This document shows positions 7,012 to 11,941 of a stretch of DNA of 11,941 bases, in pieces. The stretch lies in the NCBI GenBank assembly GCA_001797415.1, contig MGPL01000097.1:1167-13107 (forward strand), in the 5' to 3' direction. The position numbers and the translations under genes were made by a program. Positions within the stretch are counted from its first letter, which is position 1; each line of letters opens with the position of its first letter. The notes beneath the pieces were generated by a model. That model ran no database searches and was not told the DNA's origin. It saw only the letters and a program-made list of their open reading frames with translations. Origin of the DNA: Deltaproteobacteria bacterium GWA2_55_10 (GTDB lineage: Bacteria; Desulfobacterota; GWC2-55-46).

Positions 7012-7118
7012 AAAAGATCGTGGCCGTGACCGTTTTTCGTGACCAGGAAGACGGACGGACCGCGCTCACGGTCAATAGCTGTCATTCTGAGCGGAGCGAA
7101 GAATCTCTGAGTTTCTGA
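7008..7118 (+). pseudogene. truncated start of a gene coupled to the kinase, run into a dispersed repeat
   Basis: The kinase stop overlaps an ATG as ATGA (7008-7011), preceded by AGAGGG, a fair ribosome site. The reading frame begins MKKIVAVTVFRDQEDGRT and is unrelated to the repeats for its first 24 codons. From 7080 it enters a dispersed repeat, giving the tell-tale peptide CHSERSEESLSF, and stops at 7116-7118. This looks like the 5' end of a former downstream operon gene whose remainder was replaced by the repeat block. It could equally be a chance ORF. No family is recognisable from 24 residues. Confidence 0.3.
7080..7106 (+). repeat. dispersed repeat end, TGTCATTCTGAGCGGAGCGA type
   Basis: The segment TGTCATTCTGAGCGGAGCGA followed by AGAATCT matches a short interspersed repeat type that I recall from many environmental bacterial genomes. 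Only one end is seen here; no inverted partner was found before 7298. Confidence 0.6.
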
Positions 7119-7153
7119 GCCCGGATGATTCGGAAGTGGCAATCACGACATTT

Positions 7154-7180
7154 CGGGTTCAATTTACAAAATTGAACCCG
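7154..7180. repeat. perfect 12-bp hairpin
   Basis: CGGGTTCAATTT (7154-7165) and AAATTGAACCCG (7169-7180) are perfectly complementary around an ACA loop. There is no T-tract on either strand. It lies within the repeat block and is probably repeat-derived; a role as a 3'-end structure for kinase transcripts is possible. Confidence 0.65.
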
Positions 7181-7200
7181 CCTTTGAATGAACGCTTTTA

Positions 7201-7221
7201 CCCCTCTTTTCTAAAGAGGGG
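7201..7221. repeat. CCCCTCTTT/AAAGAGGGG hairpin repeat
   Basis: CCCCTCTTT (7201-7209) pairs with AAAGAGGGG (7213-7221) around TCT. On the plus strand a T-run (7234-7240) follows about 12 bases later, too far for a standard terminator. It resembles the C-tract/G-tract dispersed repeats common in such genomes. Confidence 0.5.
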
Positions 7222-7254
7222 CAGGGGAGATTATTTTTTTGTAATGCCTGTTCG

Positions 7255-7289
7255 CAATCCCCCTCAGTCCCCCTTTAAAAAAGGGGGAA
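7255..7289. repeat. C-tract/G-tract hairpin repeat
   Basis: A run CAATCCCCCTCAGTCCCCC leads into an 8-pair hairpin (CCCCCTTT 7269-7276, AAAGGGGG 7280-7287, loop AAA). It is the same sequence style as the hairpin at 7201-7221 and belongs to the same kind of interspersed repeat. Confidence 0.5.
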
Positions 7290-7297
7290 GCAGATAC

Positions 7298-7407
7298 TGT
7301 CATTGCGAGCGAGTGAGCCGAAGCCGCGAGCGAAGCGTGGCGGGCTTTTCTCAGGCCTTCTGGCAATTCCGTGAGATTGCTTCGTCGCTTTGCTCCTCGC
7401 AATGACA
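7298..7407. mobile_element. 110-bp MITE-like element with 12-bp perfect inverted ends
   Basis: The ends TGTCATTGCGAG (7298-7309) and CTCGCAATGACA (7396-7407) are perfect inverted repeats. Subterminal sequences also mirror loosely (GAGCGAAGCG inside left, CGCTTTGCTC inside right). It matches a widespread non-coding repeat type with this CATTGCGAG end, and it contains no gene. Any transposase would have to act in trans. Confidence 0.7.
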
Positions 7408-7445
7408 GCAAAAACGAAATTAATCAGAGCTTCCTTAAGTATTGA

Positions 7446-7467
7446 GGCGTACTCTTTGCCGTACGCC
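7446..7467. repeat. GGCGTAC/GTACGCC hairpin
   Basis: GGCGTAC (7446-7452) and GTACGCC (7461-7467) pair around an 8-base loop TCTTTGCC. It lies in the repeat block downstream of radC, with no T-tract. Confidence 0.45.
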
Positions 7468-7496
7468 GCTACTACGAGCTTCTGAAGCCAACAAAT

Positions 7497-7525
7497 CAGA
7501 TGGGCCTTTTTCAGCAGCCTGTCAG
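7497..7525. repeat. partial end of the CTTTTTCAAC-type repeat overlapping the radC stop
   Basis: GATGGGCC, then TTTTTCAGCAGCCTGTCAG, closely matches the right end of the element at 8356-8514 (GATGGAC, then TTTTTCAACATCCTGTTAG), with four substitutions and one extra base. The radC stop codon (complement of 7522-7524) lies inside it, so the repeat seems to have supplied the end of the gene. Confidence 0.55.
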
Positions 7526-8244
7526 GGGCTTGCGGCCCTGTGATGCATGGGATACCCCATCGACCAGCCGTGCTCGCGGGCGCTGAAGTGGCCTGACCTG
7601 CCGATTACGATGTGATCGAGGACCTTGAGGTCGACCGCGGAAGCGGCCCTGTCGAGGACCTTTGTAAGCTGCCTGTCCATGCCGGAAGGCGTCGGGTCGC
7701 CGCTCGGGTGGTTGTGGACGAAGATGACCGCCCTCGCGTTGTGCTTGAACGCCCGCTCAATGGCCTTGCGCGGATAGACGACGGTCTGGTTTATCGTACC
7801 CTCGTGCAGTACCTCGAGAGCGAGAGCCTCGTTCTTGGCATTGAGATATACGGCCAGGAATTTCTCGATCCGTTCGCCTGAGAGCGTCATGGTAAGATAA
7901 TCAAGCAGCCCCCGGGTGTCCGTTATGATGTTCTCGCCTATGATGCGCTCGTTCAGGTAAACGCCGGCCGCCTCCTTCACGAGCTTCAGGAAAACAGCCC
8001 CGCTCTCGGCAAAACATCCGGTCTTCGCTATTTCCTCAGGCGTGGCGTCAAGGAGACCCCTCAAACCTTTGAAGCTGGTCATAAGCTCCCCCGCGAGCAG
8101 CCTGGGGTCTTTCTTCGGCGCCGCATAACAGAGGATGAGCTCCAGGACCTCTTCCTTGCGGAACCCTTCGAACCCCCCTGTAATGAAACGCGCCTTGAGG
8201 CGGTCCCTGTGCTCTTTCAGGAAAATGGCGTCTGCTGCCTTCAC
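7522..8244 (-). CDS. radC: RadC family JAB/JAMM-domain protein
   Basis: This is a 240-residue member of the RadC (UPF0758) family. The N-terminal helical part (residues 1-100) resembles helix-hairpin-helix-bearing RadC proteins of the HRDRLKARF...FRKEEVLELIL type. The C-terminal JAMM metalloprotease-like domain has E148, H177, H179, S187 and D190 in the motif HNHPSGDPTPSGMD, so the zinc site is complete. Historically linked to DNA repair, its true role is unresolved. The start is GTG at 8244-8242, with AAGGA 9 bases upstream. RadC proteins usually end soon after the FSAREHG block; here about 14 extra residues follow and the stop falls inside a dispersed repeat, suggesting a remodelled C-terminus. 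Upstream lie a perfect -10 (8290-8295) and a lux-box-like sequence, so expression may respond to quorum-type signalling. Confidence 0.93.
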   Translation of the reverse strand: MKAADAIFLKEHRDRLKARFITGGFEGFRKEEVLELILCYAAPKKDPRLLAGELMTSFKGLRGLLDATPEEIAKTGCFAESGAVFLKLVKEAAGVYLNERIIGENIITDTRGLLDYLTMTLSGERIEKFLAVYLNAKNEALALEVLHEGTINQTVVYPRKAIERAFKHNARAVIFVHNHPSGDPTPSGMDRQLTKVLDRAASAVDLKVLDHIVIGRSGHFSAREHGWSMGYPMHHRAASP

Positions 8245-8289
8245 TCCCGGAAATCCTTCCCTGCGCTTTTCACTCTGAGATTCCGCGAG

Positions 8290-8295
8290 ATTATA
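8290..8295 (-). promoter_or_regulatory. -10 element of the radC promoter
   Basis: The minus strand carries a perfect TATAAT (complement of 8290-8295), 45 bases before the radC GTG. There is no recognisable -35 at 16-18 bases (AGAAGA/GAAGAC), which fits a promoter that needs an activator bound at the lux-box-like site just upstream. Confidence 0.5.
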
Positions 8296-8317
8296 CTGTA
8301 ATCAGGCAGCCGTCTTC

Positions 8318-8337
8318 TCCTGCACTTTGGTACAGGT
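8318..8337. promoter_or_regulatory. lux-box-like 20-mer upstream of radC
   Basis: TCCTGCACTTTGGTACAGGT is a 20-base imperfect dyad (CCTGCAC, TTTG, GTACAGG; 6 of 7 pairs). It agrees with the Vibrio fischeri lux box ACCTGTAGGATCGTACAGGT at 14 of 20 positions, including the whole right half-site GTACAGGT. It lies 22 bases before the radC -10, close to the 20-21 base gap in the luxI promoter. The LuxR-type gene immediately upstream is a candidate binder. Confidence 0.5.
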
Positions 8338-8355
8338 GAACCGAGGCGCGATCCA

Positions 8356-8514
8356 TTAGCAGGTTGTTGAAAAAACAACCTGCTAAGCAATCCAGGGATG
8401 GATTGCCAAATTGCGAGATTTGAAAGTCGAGCAATTTGTAAGGCTTGGCCGAATTCACTTCGGACAAGCCGTTGTTGAAAAAGCCATGGATGGACTTTTT
8501 CAACATCCTGTTAG
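8356..8514. mobile_element. 159-bp hairpin-array repeat element with inverted ends
   Basis: The ends TTAGCAGGTTGTTGAAAAA (8356-8374) and the complement of 8496-8514 (CTAACAGGATGTTGAAAAA) match at 16 of 19 positions. Between and including them lie five consecutive stem-loops: 8356-8386 (13 pairs, loop GAAAA), 8387-8406 (7 pairs), 8408-8437 (7 pairs), 8442-8470 (11 pairs with one mismatch) and 8474-8504 (10 pairs). No transposase is encoded. The open frame across it (8291-8521, minus) is a by-product of the repeat. A partial end of the same type is at 7497-7525. It lies between the LuxR gene and radC. Confidence 0.65.
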
Positions 8515-8615
8515 TTAACAATCATTTAAGCCGGGGGCGGCGCTTTGTAACGGAGGGGACTGGCGCTGGACTATGGCAGCGGGAAAGTAAAAAGACCGAA
8601 ATATTCTAAACGCCG

Positions 8616-9347
8616 CTAAGTTACAAGGCCGTTATCGAGCGCGATCGCTATCGCATGGGCTTTGTTTACGGCGTTCAATTTTCTCTCGATGTTCTGGACG
8701 TGGAACTTCACGGTCCTTTCGCTTATGTTGAGGATGACCGAGATCTCCCAGTTTGTCTTTCCCTCTTTCATCCAGCCGAGCACCTCTCTCTCCCTCGTCG
8801 AGAGCTCGAAATCGGTGCGCGGCGGCGCCCCGCATATCCTTATGAAGGCCTGGTGCAGGTGCGGCGTGATCATGTCGAGCACCTTGAGGTGATGGCTGGT
8901 GAACCTGTTGCAGTCGCCTGCGAAAGAGAAGATGCTCCAGTTGGGGCCGTCCGAGCTTATGCCGCTCGAGATGCCGAACTTGAGGCGGAATTCGGCGGCC
9001 TTGTTCATGAGGTCGATGAATTGTTTTTCAGGGAAGCGGCGCTGGGCCTCGGACCAGGTATATGCCCTGGAGTGCTCAAGGCTGAAGGGAAAGACGATGT
9101 CTTCCTTGTAAAGTTCTTCTGATGAATATATTCCTGCCCATTCACCGGGCCGATTGTCGTTAGCGACCTTCAAGAGCCTGCCCGTCGAGGTTTCTCCGAG
9201 AGCGCAAACGCTCATGTCGGCAGAGACAAGCTCCTTTATCCTGCCTGTCAGAACGATTACGTCGTTCTCGGTCTTGCACGTCAGGGTCGACTGGATGATG
9301 TTAAGGATTTCCGCCAGTTCCTTCTTAGAGAAGTCCTTGTAGTCCAT
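8616..9347 (-). CDS. LuxR-family regulator with autoinducer-binding-type domain
   Basis: This is a 243-residue transcription factor. Residues about 20-165 align with the acyl-homoserine-lactone binding fold. W70, Y74, D83 and W98 fall at exactly the spacing of TraR W57, Y61, D70 and W85, and G129 (SGI) fits TraR G113. The usual Pro after the Asp is Ile84. The C-terminal LuxR/GerE helix-turn-helix (180-240) keeps E186, L190 and G196, with GKTNWEISVILNISERTVKFH as recognition region. Thus eight of nine classically invariant residues are present. The start ATG 9347 has GAGG 5 bases upstream. No LuxI synthase is in the window, so locally it is an orphan ('solo') and may sense foreign or non-AHL ligands. 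A lux-box-like site lies downstream of it, in front of radC. Confidence 0.88.
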   Translation of the reverse strand: MDYKDFSKKELAEILNIIQSTLTCKTENDVIVLTGRIKELVSADMSVCALGETSTGRLLKVANDNRPGEWAGIYSSEELYKEDIVFPFSLEHSRAYTWSEAQRRFPEKQFIDLMNKAAEFRLKFGISSGISSDGPNWSIFSFAGDCNRFTSHHLKVLDMITPHLHQAFIRICGAPPRTDFELSTREREVLGWMKEGKTNWEISVILNISERTVKFHVQNIERKLNAVNKAHAIAIALDNGLVT

Positions 9348-9460
9348 CTCCGCCTCGCCTCACTTTTCCAAGGTCAACCGATCTGAATTAAATAGCGGGT
9401 TCGCCTTTAACAGCCGCAAGCCCCTGCTAATGCGCCGACGGTGAATCTGTAGATTTTATT

Positions 9461-9487
9461 GGCATCGGGGATGCCGCCCCGGCATGC
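9461..9487 (-). terminator. possible 3'-end hairpin of the triheme cytochrome gene
   Basis: Starting 11 bases past the cytochrome stop, the sequence GGCATCGGGGATGCC and the overlapping TGCCGCCCCGGCA can form alternative GC-rich hairpins (for example CGGGG/CCCCG around CGGCAT on the minus strand). The following minus-strand sequence AATAAAAT is not a T-tract, so intrinsic termination is doubtful. Confidence 0.3.
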
Positions 9488-9498
9488 AGCCGTAAGCA

Positions 9499-10071
9499 CT
9501 ACTTCTTTGCCTCTCTCTGAACAGAATGGCATTTGAAGCAGTTCCTCGTCGGGAAGGCGACCTTGCCGTGGCAGACCCCGCAGAACTTACCCTTCCATAT
9601 CCCGCTCATTGAAACCGGGGTAGCCCCGGCCTTCTTCCTGAATATTTTAGGGTGGCATGTAGAGCACTTGAGCCACTCGGTATGTACTGCGTGCGGAAAA
9701 AGTACATCCGGCATGAAATCCATCTTCGATTTGATGATTATATCGCCGTCGAATTTCTCCCTGTCCGCCGATTTCAGCTTCGGGTTTGTGCCGTTTATGG
9801 TCTCCTGCGGCGATATCATTCCGTCTGAGATGGCCTTGGCCCAATCTACAAAGCCGTAATTGTCCTTTGGAAGATGCTGAAGCGATATGACGTCGGGGCT
9901 CGGGTCTATTATGCCGTACTTATTTCTCTTGAACTCGCCGGGCTTTCTCTTGTGCTCGATACCGGGCCGGTCAGCGGGCGCCGGGTCAAAAGTGGAAGGC
10001 TCCTCGCAGTTCGATACGACCGGGAGCAGGAACAGGATAAGAGCTATTGCGAGGACCCTCAATACGAACAT
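9499..10071 (-). CDS. c7-type triheme cytochrome (nanowire-type) periplasmic protein
   Basis: This is a 190-residue exported cytochrome. A signal sequence covers residues 1-20 (FVLRVLAIALILFLLPVVS); C22 follows SN, a poor lipobox, so lipidation is unlikely. The C-terminal third carries three heme c sites, C136-STCH, C164-GVCH and C178-FKCH, preceded by FPHAVH with H127 and H130 as likely axial ligands. The pattern FPHxxH...CSTCHPKIF...MSGIWKGKFCGVCHGKVAFP...CFKCH fits the c(7)-type triheme domain (TIGR04257 type) that also occurs as a repeated unit in large multiheme cytochromes. H40 or H66 could supply the third distal ligand. The first 120 residues are hydrophilic with no recognised domain. 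A role in periplasmic electron transfer is inferred. No strong ribosome site precedes the ATG. Confidence 0.87.
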   Translation of the reverse strand: MFVLRVLAIALILFLLPVVSNCEEPSTFDPAPADRPGIEHKRKPGEFKRNKYGIIDPSPDVISLQHLPKDNYGFVDWAKAISDGMISPQETINGTNPKLKSADREKFDGDIIIKSKMDFMPDVLFPHAVHTEWLKCSTCHPKIFRKKAGATPVSMSGIWKGKFCGVCHGKVAFPTRNCFKCHSVQREAKK

Positions 10072-10341
10072 CTTTCGATTCCGGCATTGACGAACCCCTC
10101 GGCAAGATGCGGGGGGTGCTTGCTATGCGTTTTATTTTTATTAAGCGGACATTACCGTAAGGTTGCGAAATAGTATCACAACTGGAACTACTCCGCAAAT
10201 AAAAAGGCAAAAGAAACCTTCGGGGTGAAAAGACGGGCGGGATATAAACAGGCGGTTTTATTTACAGGATTTCAGGGCAAAAGTCAAAATCCTTGCCGTT
10301 GAAAGAGGGCTGCTTTATCTCAGGCCCGGAAAAGACCCGGC
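10072..10341. other. spacer between the ATPase and cytochrome genes
   Basis: No gene is seen. It contains the second palindromic repeat copy (10095-10114) and a possible weak minus-strand promoter (TACTAT near 10170 with TTTGCG 18 bases upstream). A hairpin lies at its left-hand end next to the ATPase stop. Confidence 0.4.
10095..10114. repeat. short palindromic intergenic repeat, copy 2 (diverged)
   Basis: CCCCTCGGCAAGATGCGGGG matches the copy at 3820-3839 at 18 of 20 bases, in the same orientation. The substitution at position 5 breaks one stem pair, so the hairpin is weaker. It lies between the cytochrome start and its likely promoter region, unlike copy 1, which is downstream of a gene. 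Confidence 0.5.
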
Positions 10342-10343
10342 CT
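10321..10343 (-). terminator. hairpin at the end of the secretion/pilus ATPase gene
   Basis: AGGCCCGG and CCCGGCCT pair with one C-C mismatch around a short A-rich loop, overlapping the stop codon at 10342-10344. No T-tract follows on the minus strand, so it is a weak terminator candidate or an mRNA-end stabiliser. Confidence 0.25.
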
Positions 10344-11941
10344 AAGTTGCCGCTGCCTGGCCTGACCGGTCGAACCTGGACGCGCACCAGGGACAGGCCA
10401 GCCAATCGGGCTTGCGCTCCCTGCCGCACGAGGTGCAGCTCGTGGGCACAGGCGCGTCGCAGTGCGCGCATGCGGACGCTCCGGCCGGGATGGCCTTGAG
10501 GCAGGCCGGACAGACACCGTCCTTCTCCTCCTCGTTCCGGCCCATATATATGACCCTGGTAAGCTCCTCTAGGGTCGTAGCCCCGGAGGCTACCTTCTTG
10601 AGCCCGTCGAGGTGCATGGGCATCATGCCCGCCTCCATCGCGGCCTCGAGCAACTCGTGCTCCGGCGCGTCGGTGGCAATGAGGGCCTTGAGCCTGCTGC
10701 TGACCGTAAGCACCTCGAATATGCCTGTCCTGCCGGAGTAGCCCGTGTTACCGCAGGCGCCGCAGCCCGCGCCCTTGTAGAGCTTTGTCCTGCCTGACCA
10801 CTTGACGCCGGCCTTCTTTATCTCCTGCTCCGTGGGGGTATGCTCCTCCTTGCAGAACGGGCATATCATCCTTACGAGCCTCTGGGCCACGATGCCGTTC
10901 AATGCCGAGGCTATCATGTAAGAAGGGATGCCGAGGTTCCTGAGCCTCGTTATCGAGGATACGGCGTCATTGGTGTGGAGCGTGGAGAAGACAAGATGTC
11001 CCGTCATCGAGGCCTGGTGGGCTATGATGGCCGTCTCTGTGTCCCTCATCTCTCCGACGAGTATGACGTCAGGGTCCTGCCTCAGGACCGAACGCAGCGT
11101 ATATGAGAACGTAAGGCCGGTCTTCTCGTTGACCGCGACCTGGTTCACGTCCTTGAGCTCGTACTCGATGGGGTCCTCGATGGTGATTATGTTTATCTCT
11201 TCTTTCTTTATATGGCTGAGCATCGCGTAAAGGGAAGAGGTCTTGCCTGAGCCGGTGGGACCGGTGACGAGCACCACGCCCTGGGGACGCTCGATTATGT
11301 CGAGCGCCCTCGCAAGCTCGTCCTTGAGTAAGCCTATGGAGTTTATTTCCACCATTGCCGACTTTGCGTCGAGGAGCCTCATGACGACCGTCTCGCCGTA
11401 CTGCGTCGGGAGGGACGAGACCCTTACGTCCATGCTCTTCTCGCCTATGCGCACCTTGAACCTGCCGTCCTGGGCGACCCTTCTTTCGGCAATGTCCATC
11501 CTGGACATCAGCTTTATCCTCGAGACGACCGGCCCCTGCACCCATTTGGGCAGCTGCATCGTCTCTCTCATGAGTCCGTCCACCCTGATGCGGAGCTTTA
11601 CGCCCTTCTCCTGCGGCTCTATATGGATGTCGCTCGCCCTGCTGTCAAAGCCGTGGATGATGATGGAGTCCACCATCTTTATTATAGGAGGCGCGGTGGA
11701 TTTCTTGACCTGCTCGGAAAGGTCCCTGTTCGCGTCAGCCTCGTGGATGACCTCCACGAGCCTGTCCTTCTTGAGGTCCCCAATGAGCTGCTCTATAGGT
11801 TCGTTCAGGTGGTAGTACCTGGTGATAGACACATTCACGTCTGAAAGGGTGGCCACGCACGGCTGTATCTCCATGCCGGTCGAGAAGCGCAGGTCGTCTA
11901 TGGCGTTGAGGTTCAGGGGGTCCGCCATGGCGACCCTCAGC
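10342..11941 (-). CDS. PilB/GspE-family assembly ATPase with C-terminal double zinc ribbon (5' partial)
   Basis: The frame is open to the right edge, and the first residues in view (LRVAMADPLNLNAIDDLRF) belong to the end of an MshEN-type N-terminal domain, so the true start lies beyond the window. Counting from the Met at 11928: Walker A GPTGSGKTSS (223-232), Asp box EDPIEYEL (251-258), Walker B region DPDVILVGEMRD (285-296), His box STLHTNDA (315-322), and the usual metal-binding cysteines C356/C359 and C389/C392. The protein powers assembly of a type IV pilus or type II secretion pseudopilus at the inner membrane face. Unusually, residues 473-515 add four more CxxC pairs (CPAC, CAHC, CTSC, CPWC), forming two zinc ribbons. 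No pilC, pilT or gsp partner is in the window, so pilus versus secretion is undecided. Confidence 0.93.
   Translation of the reverse strand, partial: LRVAMADPLNLNAIDDLRFSTGMEIQPCVATLSDVNVSITRYYHLNEPIEQLIGDLKKDRLVEVIHEADANRDLSEQVKKSTAPPIIKMVDSIIIHGFDSRASDIHIEPQEKGVKLRIRVDGLMRETMQLPKWVQGPVVSRIKLMSRMDIAERRVAQDGRFKVRIGEKSMDVRVSSLPTQYGETVVMRLLDAKSAMVEINSIGLLKDELARALDIIERPQGVVLVTGPTGSGKTSSLYAMLSHIKKEEINIITIEDPIEYELKDVNQVAVNEKTGLTFSYTLRSVLRQDPDVILVGEMRDTETAIIAHQASMTGHLVFSTLHTNDAVSSITRLRNLGIPSYMIASALNGIVAQRLVRMICPFCKEEHTPTEQEIKKAGVKWSGRTKLYKGAGCGACGNTGYSGRTGIFEVLTVSSRLKALIATDAPEHELLEAAMEAGMMPMHLDGLKKVASGATTLEELTRVIYMGRNEEEKDGVCPACLKAIPAGASACAHCDAPVPTSCTSCGRERKPDWLACPWCASRFDRSGQAAAT

Noticed and set aside
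7201..7240. Intrinsic terminator after the kinase
   Set aside because: A 9-pair hairpin is present but the T-run starts about 12 bases later and the hairpin matches dispersed repeat sequence.
7136..7411. ORFs on both strands in the repeat block (89 and 66 residues)
   Set aside because: They are translations of the dispersed repeats (peptides like SPFKKGG and SLAMT) with no coding character.
7280..7420. CRISPR-like repetition in the repeat block
   Set aside because: The repeats are inverted and of different families, with no regular direct repeat-spacer pattern and no cas genes.
8291..8521. 76-residue minus-strand ORF
   Set aside because: It is generated by the hairpin-array repeat (8356-8514); peptides such as MLKKSIHGFFNN are translations of the repeat ends.
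9441..9456. Inverted repeat AATCT/AGATT upstream of the LuxR gene as an autoregulatory lux box
   Set aside because: It is only a 5-base arm with a 2-base centre, lacks the CTG/CAG core and 20-base spacing of lux boxes, and is too weak to call.

Overview
The window reads as a chromosomal segment of a GC-rich, probably anaerobic environmental bacterium. A triheme c7-type cytochrome, a monoheme periplasmic protein, a type IV pilus/type II secretion ATPase, PAS-rich signalling, heavy use of AGG and ATA codons, and several short dispersed repeat families together suggest a Desulfobacterota or Nitrospirota relative. That placement is inference. No phage, CRISPR array, transposase, tRNA or rRNA was seen.

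Layout. (1) Bases 1-2305, plus strand: a tightly packed operon made of the C-terminal end of an unknown protein, a 48-residue small ORF, an inositol-3-phosphate synthase and a xylose-isomerase-like TIM-barrel enzyme. All three junctions are ATGA overlaps, so translation is probably coupled. (2) Bases 2319-3535, minus strand: a DUF72/YecE-type protein, a good intrinsic terminator, and a small Ala/Pro-rich lipoprotein with a long leader. (3) Bases 3536-3849: a gene-poor spacer with a short palindromic repeat. (4) Bases 3850-7011: a CxxCH periplasmic protein and a membrane-bound hybrid histidine kinase, divergently transcribed around a compact dyad of CTTGAC/GTCAAG half-sites. (5) Bases 7008-7525: a graveyard of dispersed repeats, including a 110-bp element with inverted ends. 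It cuts off what looks like the start of a gene coupled to the kinase. (6) Bases 7522-9347, minus strand: radC and an acyl-homoserine-lactone-type LuxR regulator, separated by a 159-bp repeat element made of five back-to-back hairpins. (7) Bases 9499-11941, minus strand: a triheme cytochrome of the c7 'nanowire' type and a PilB/GspE-family ATPase running off the right edge, with two extra zinc ribbons at its C-terminus.

How the parts may work together: region 1 looks like cyclitol synthesis followed by isomerisation/epimerisation. Regions 4 and 7 concern periplasmic redox proteins and surface appendages. Region 6 offers the strongest regulatory signal. A lux-box-like 20-mer (8318-8337) sits upstream of radC where the -35 element should be, spaced from a perfect -10 (TATAAT) much as in the classical luxI promoter, and the next gene upstream encodes a LuxR with nearly all invariant residues. 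No luxI-type synthase is present in the window.
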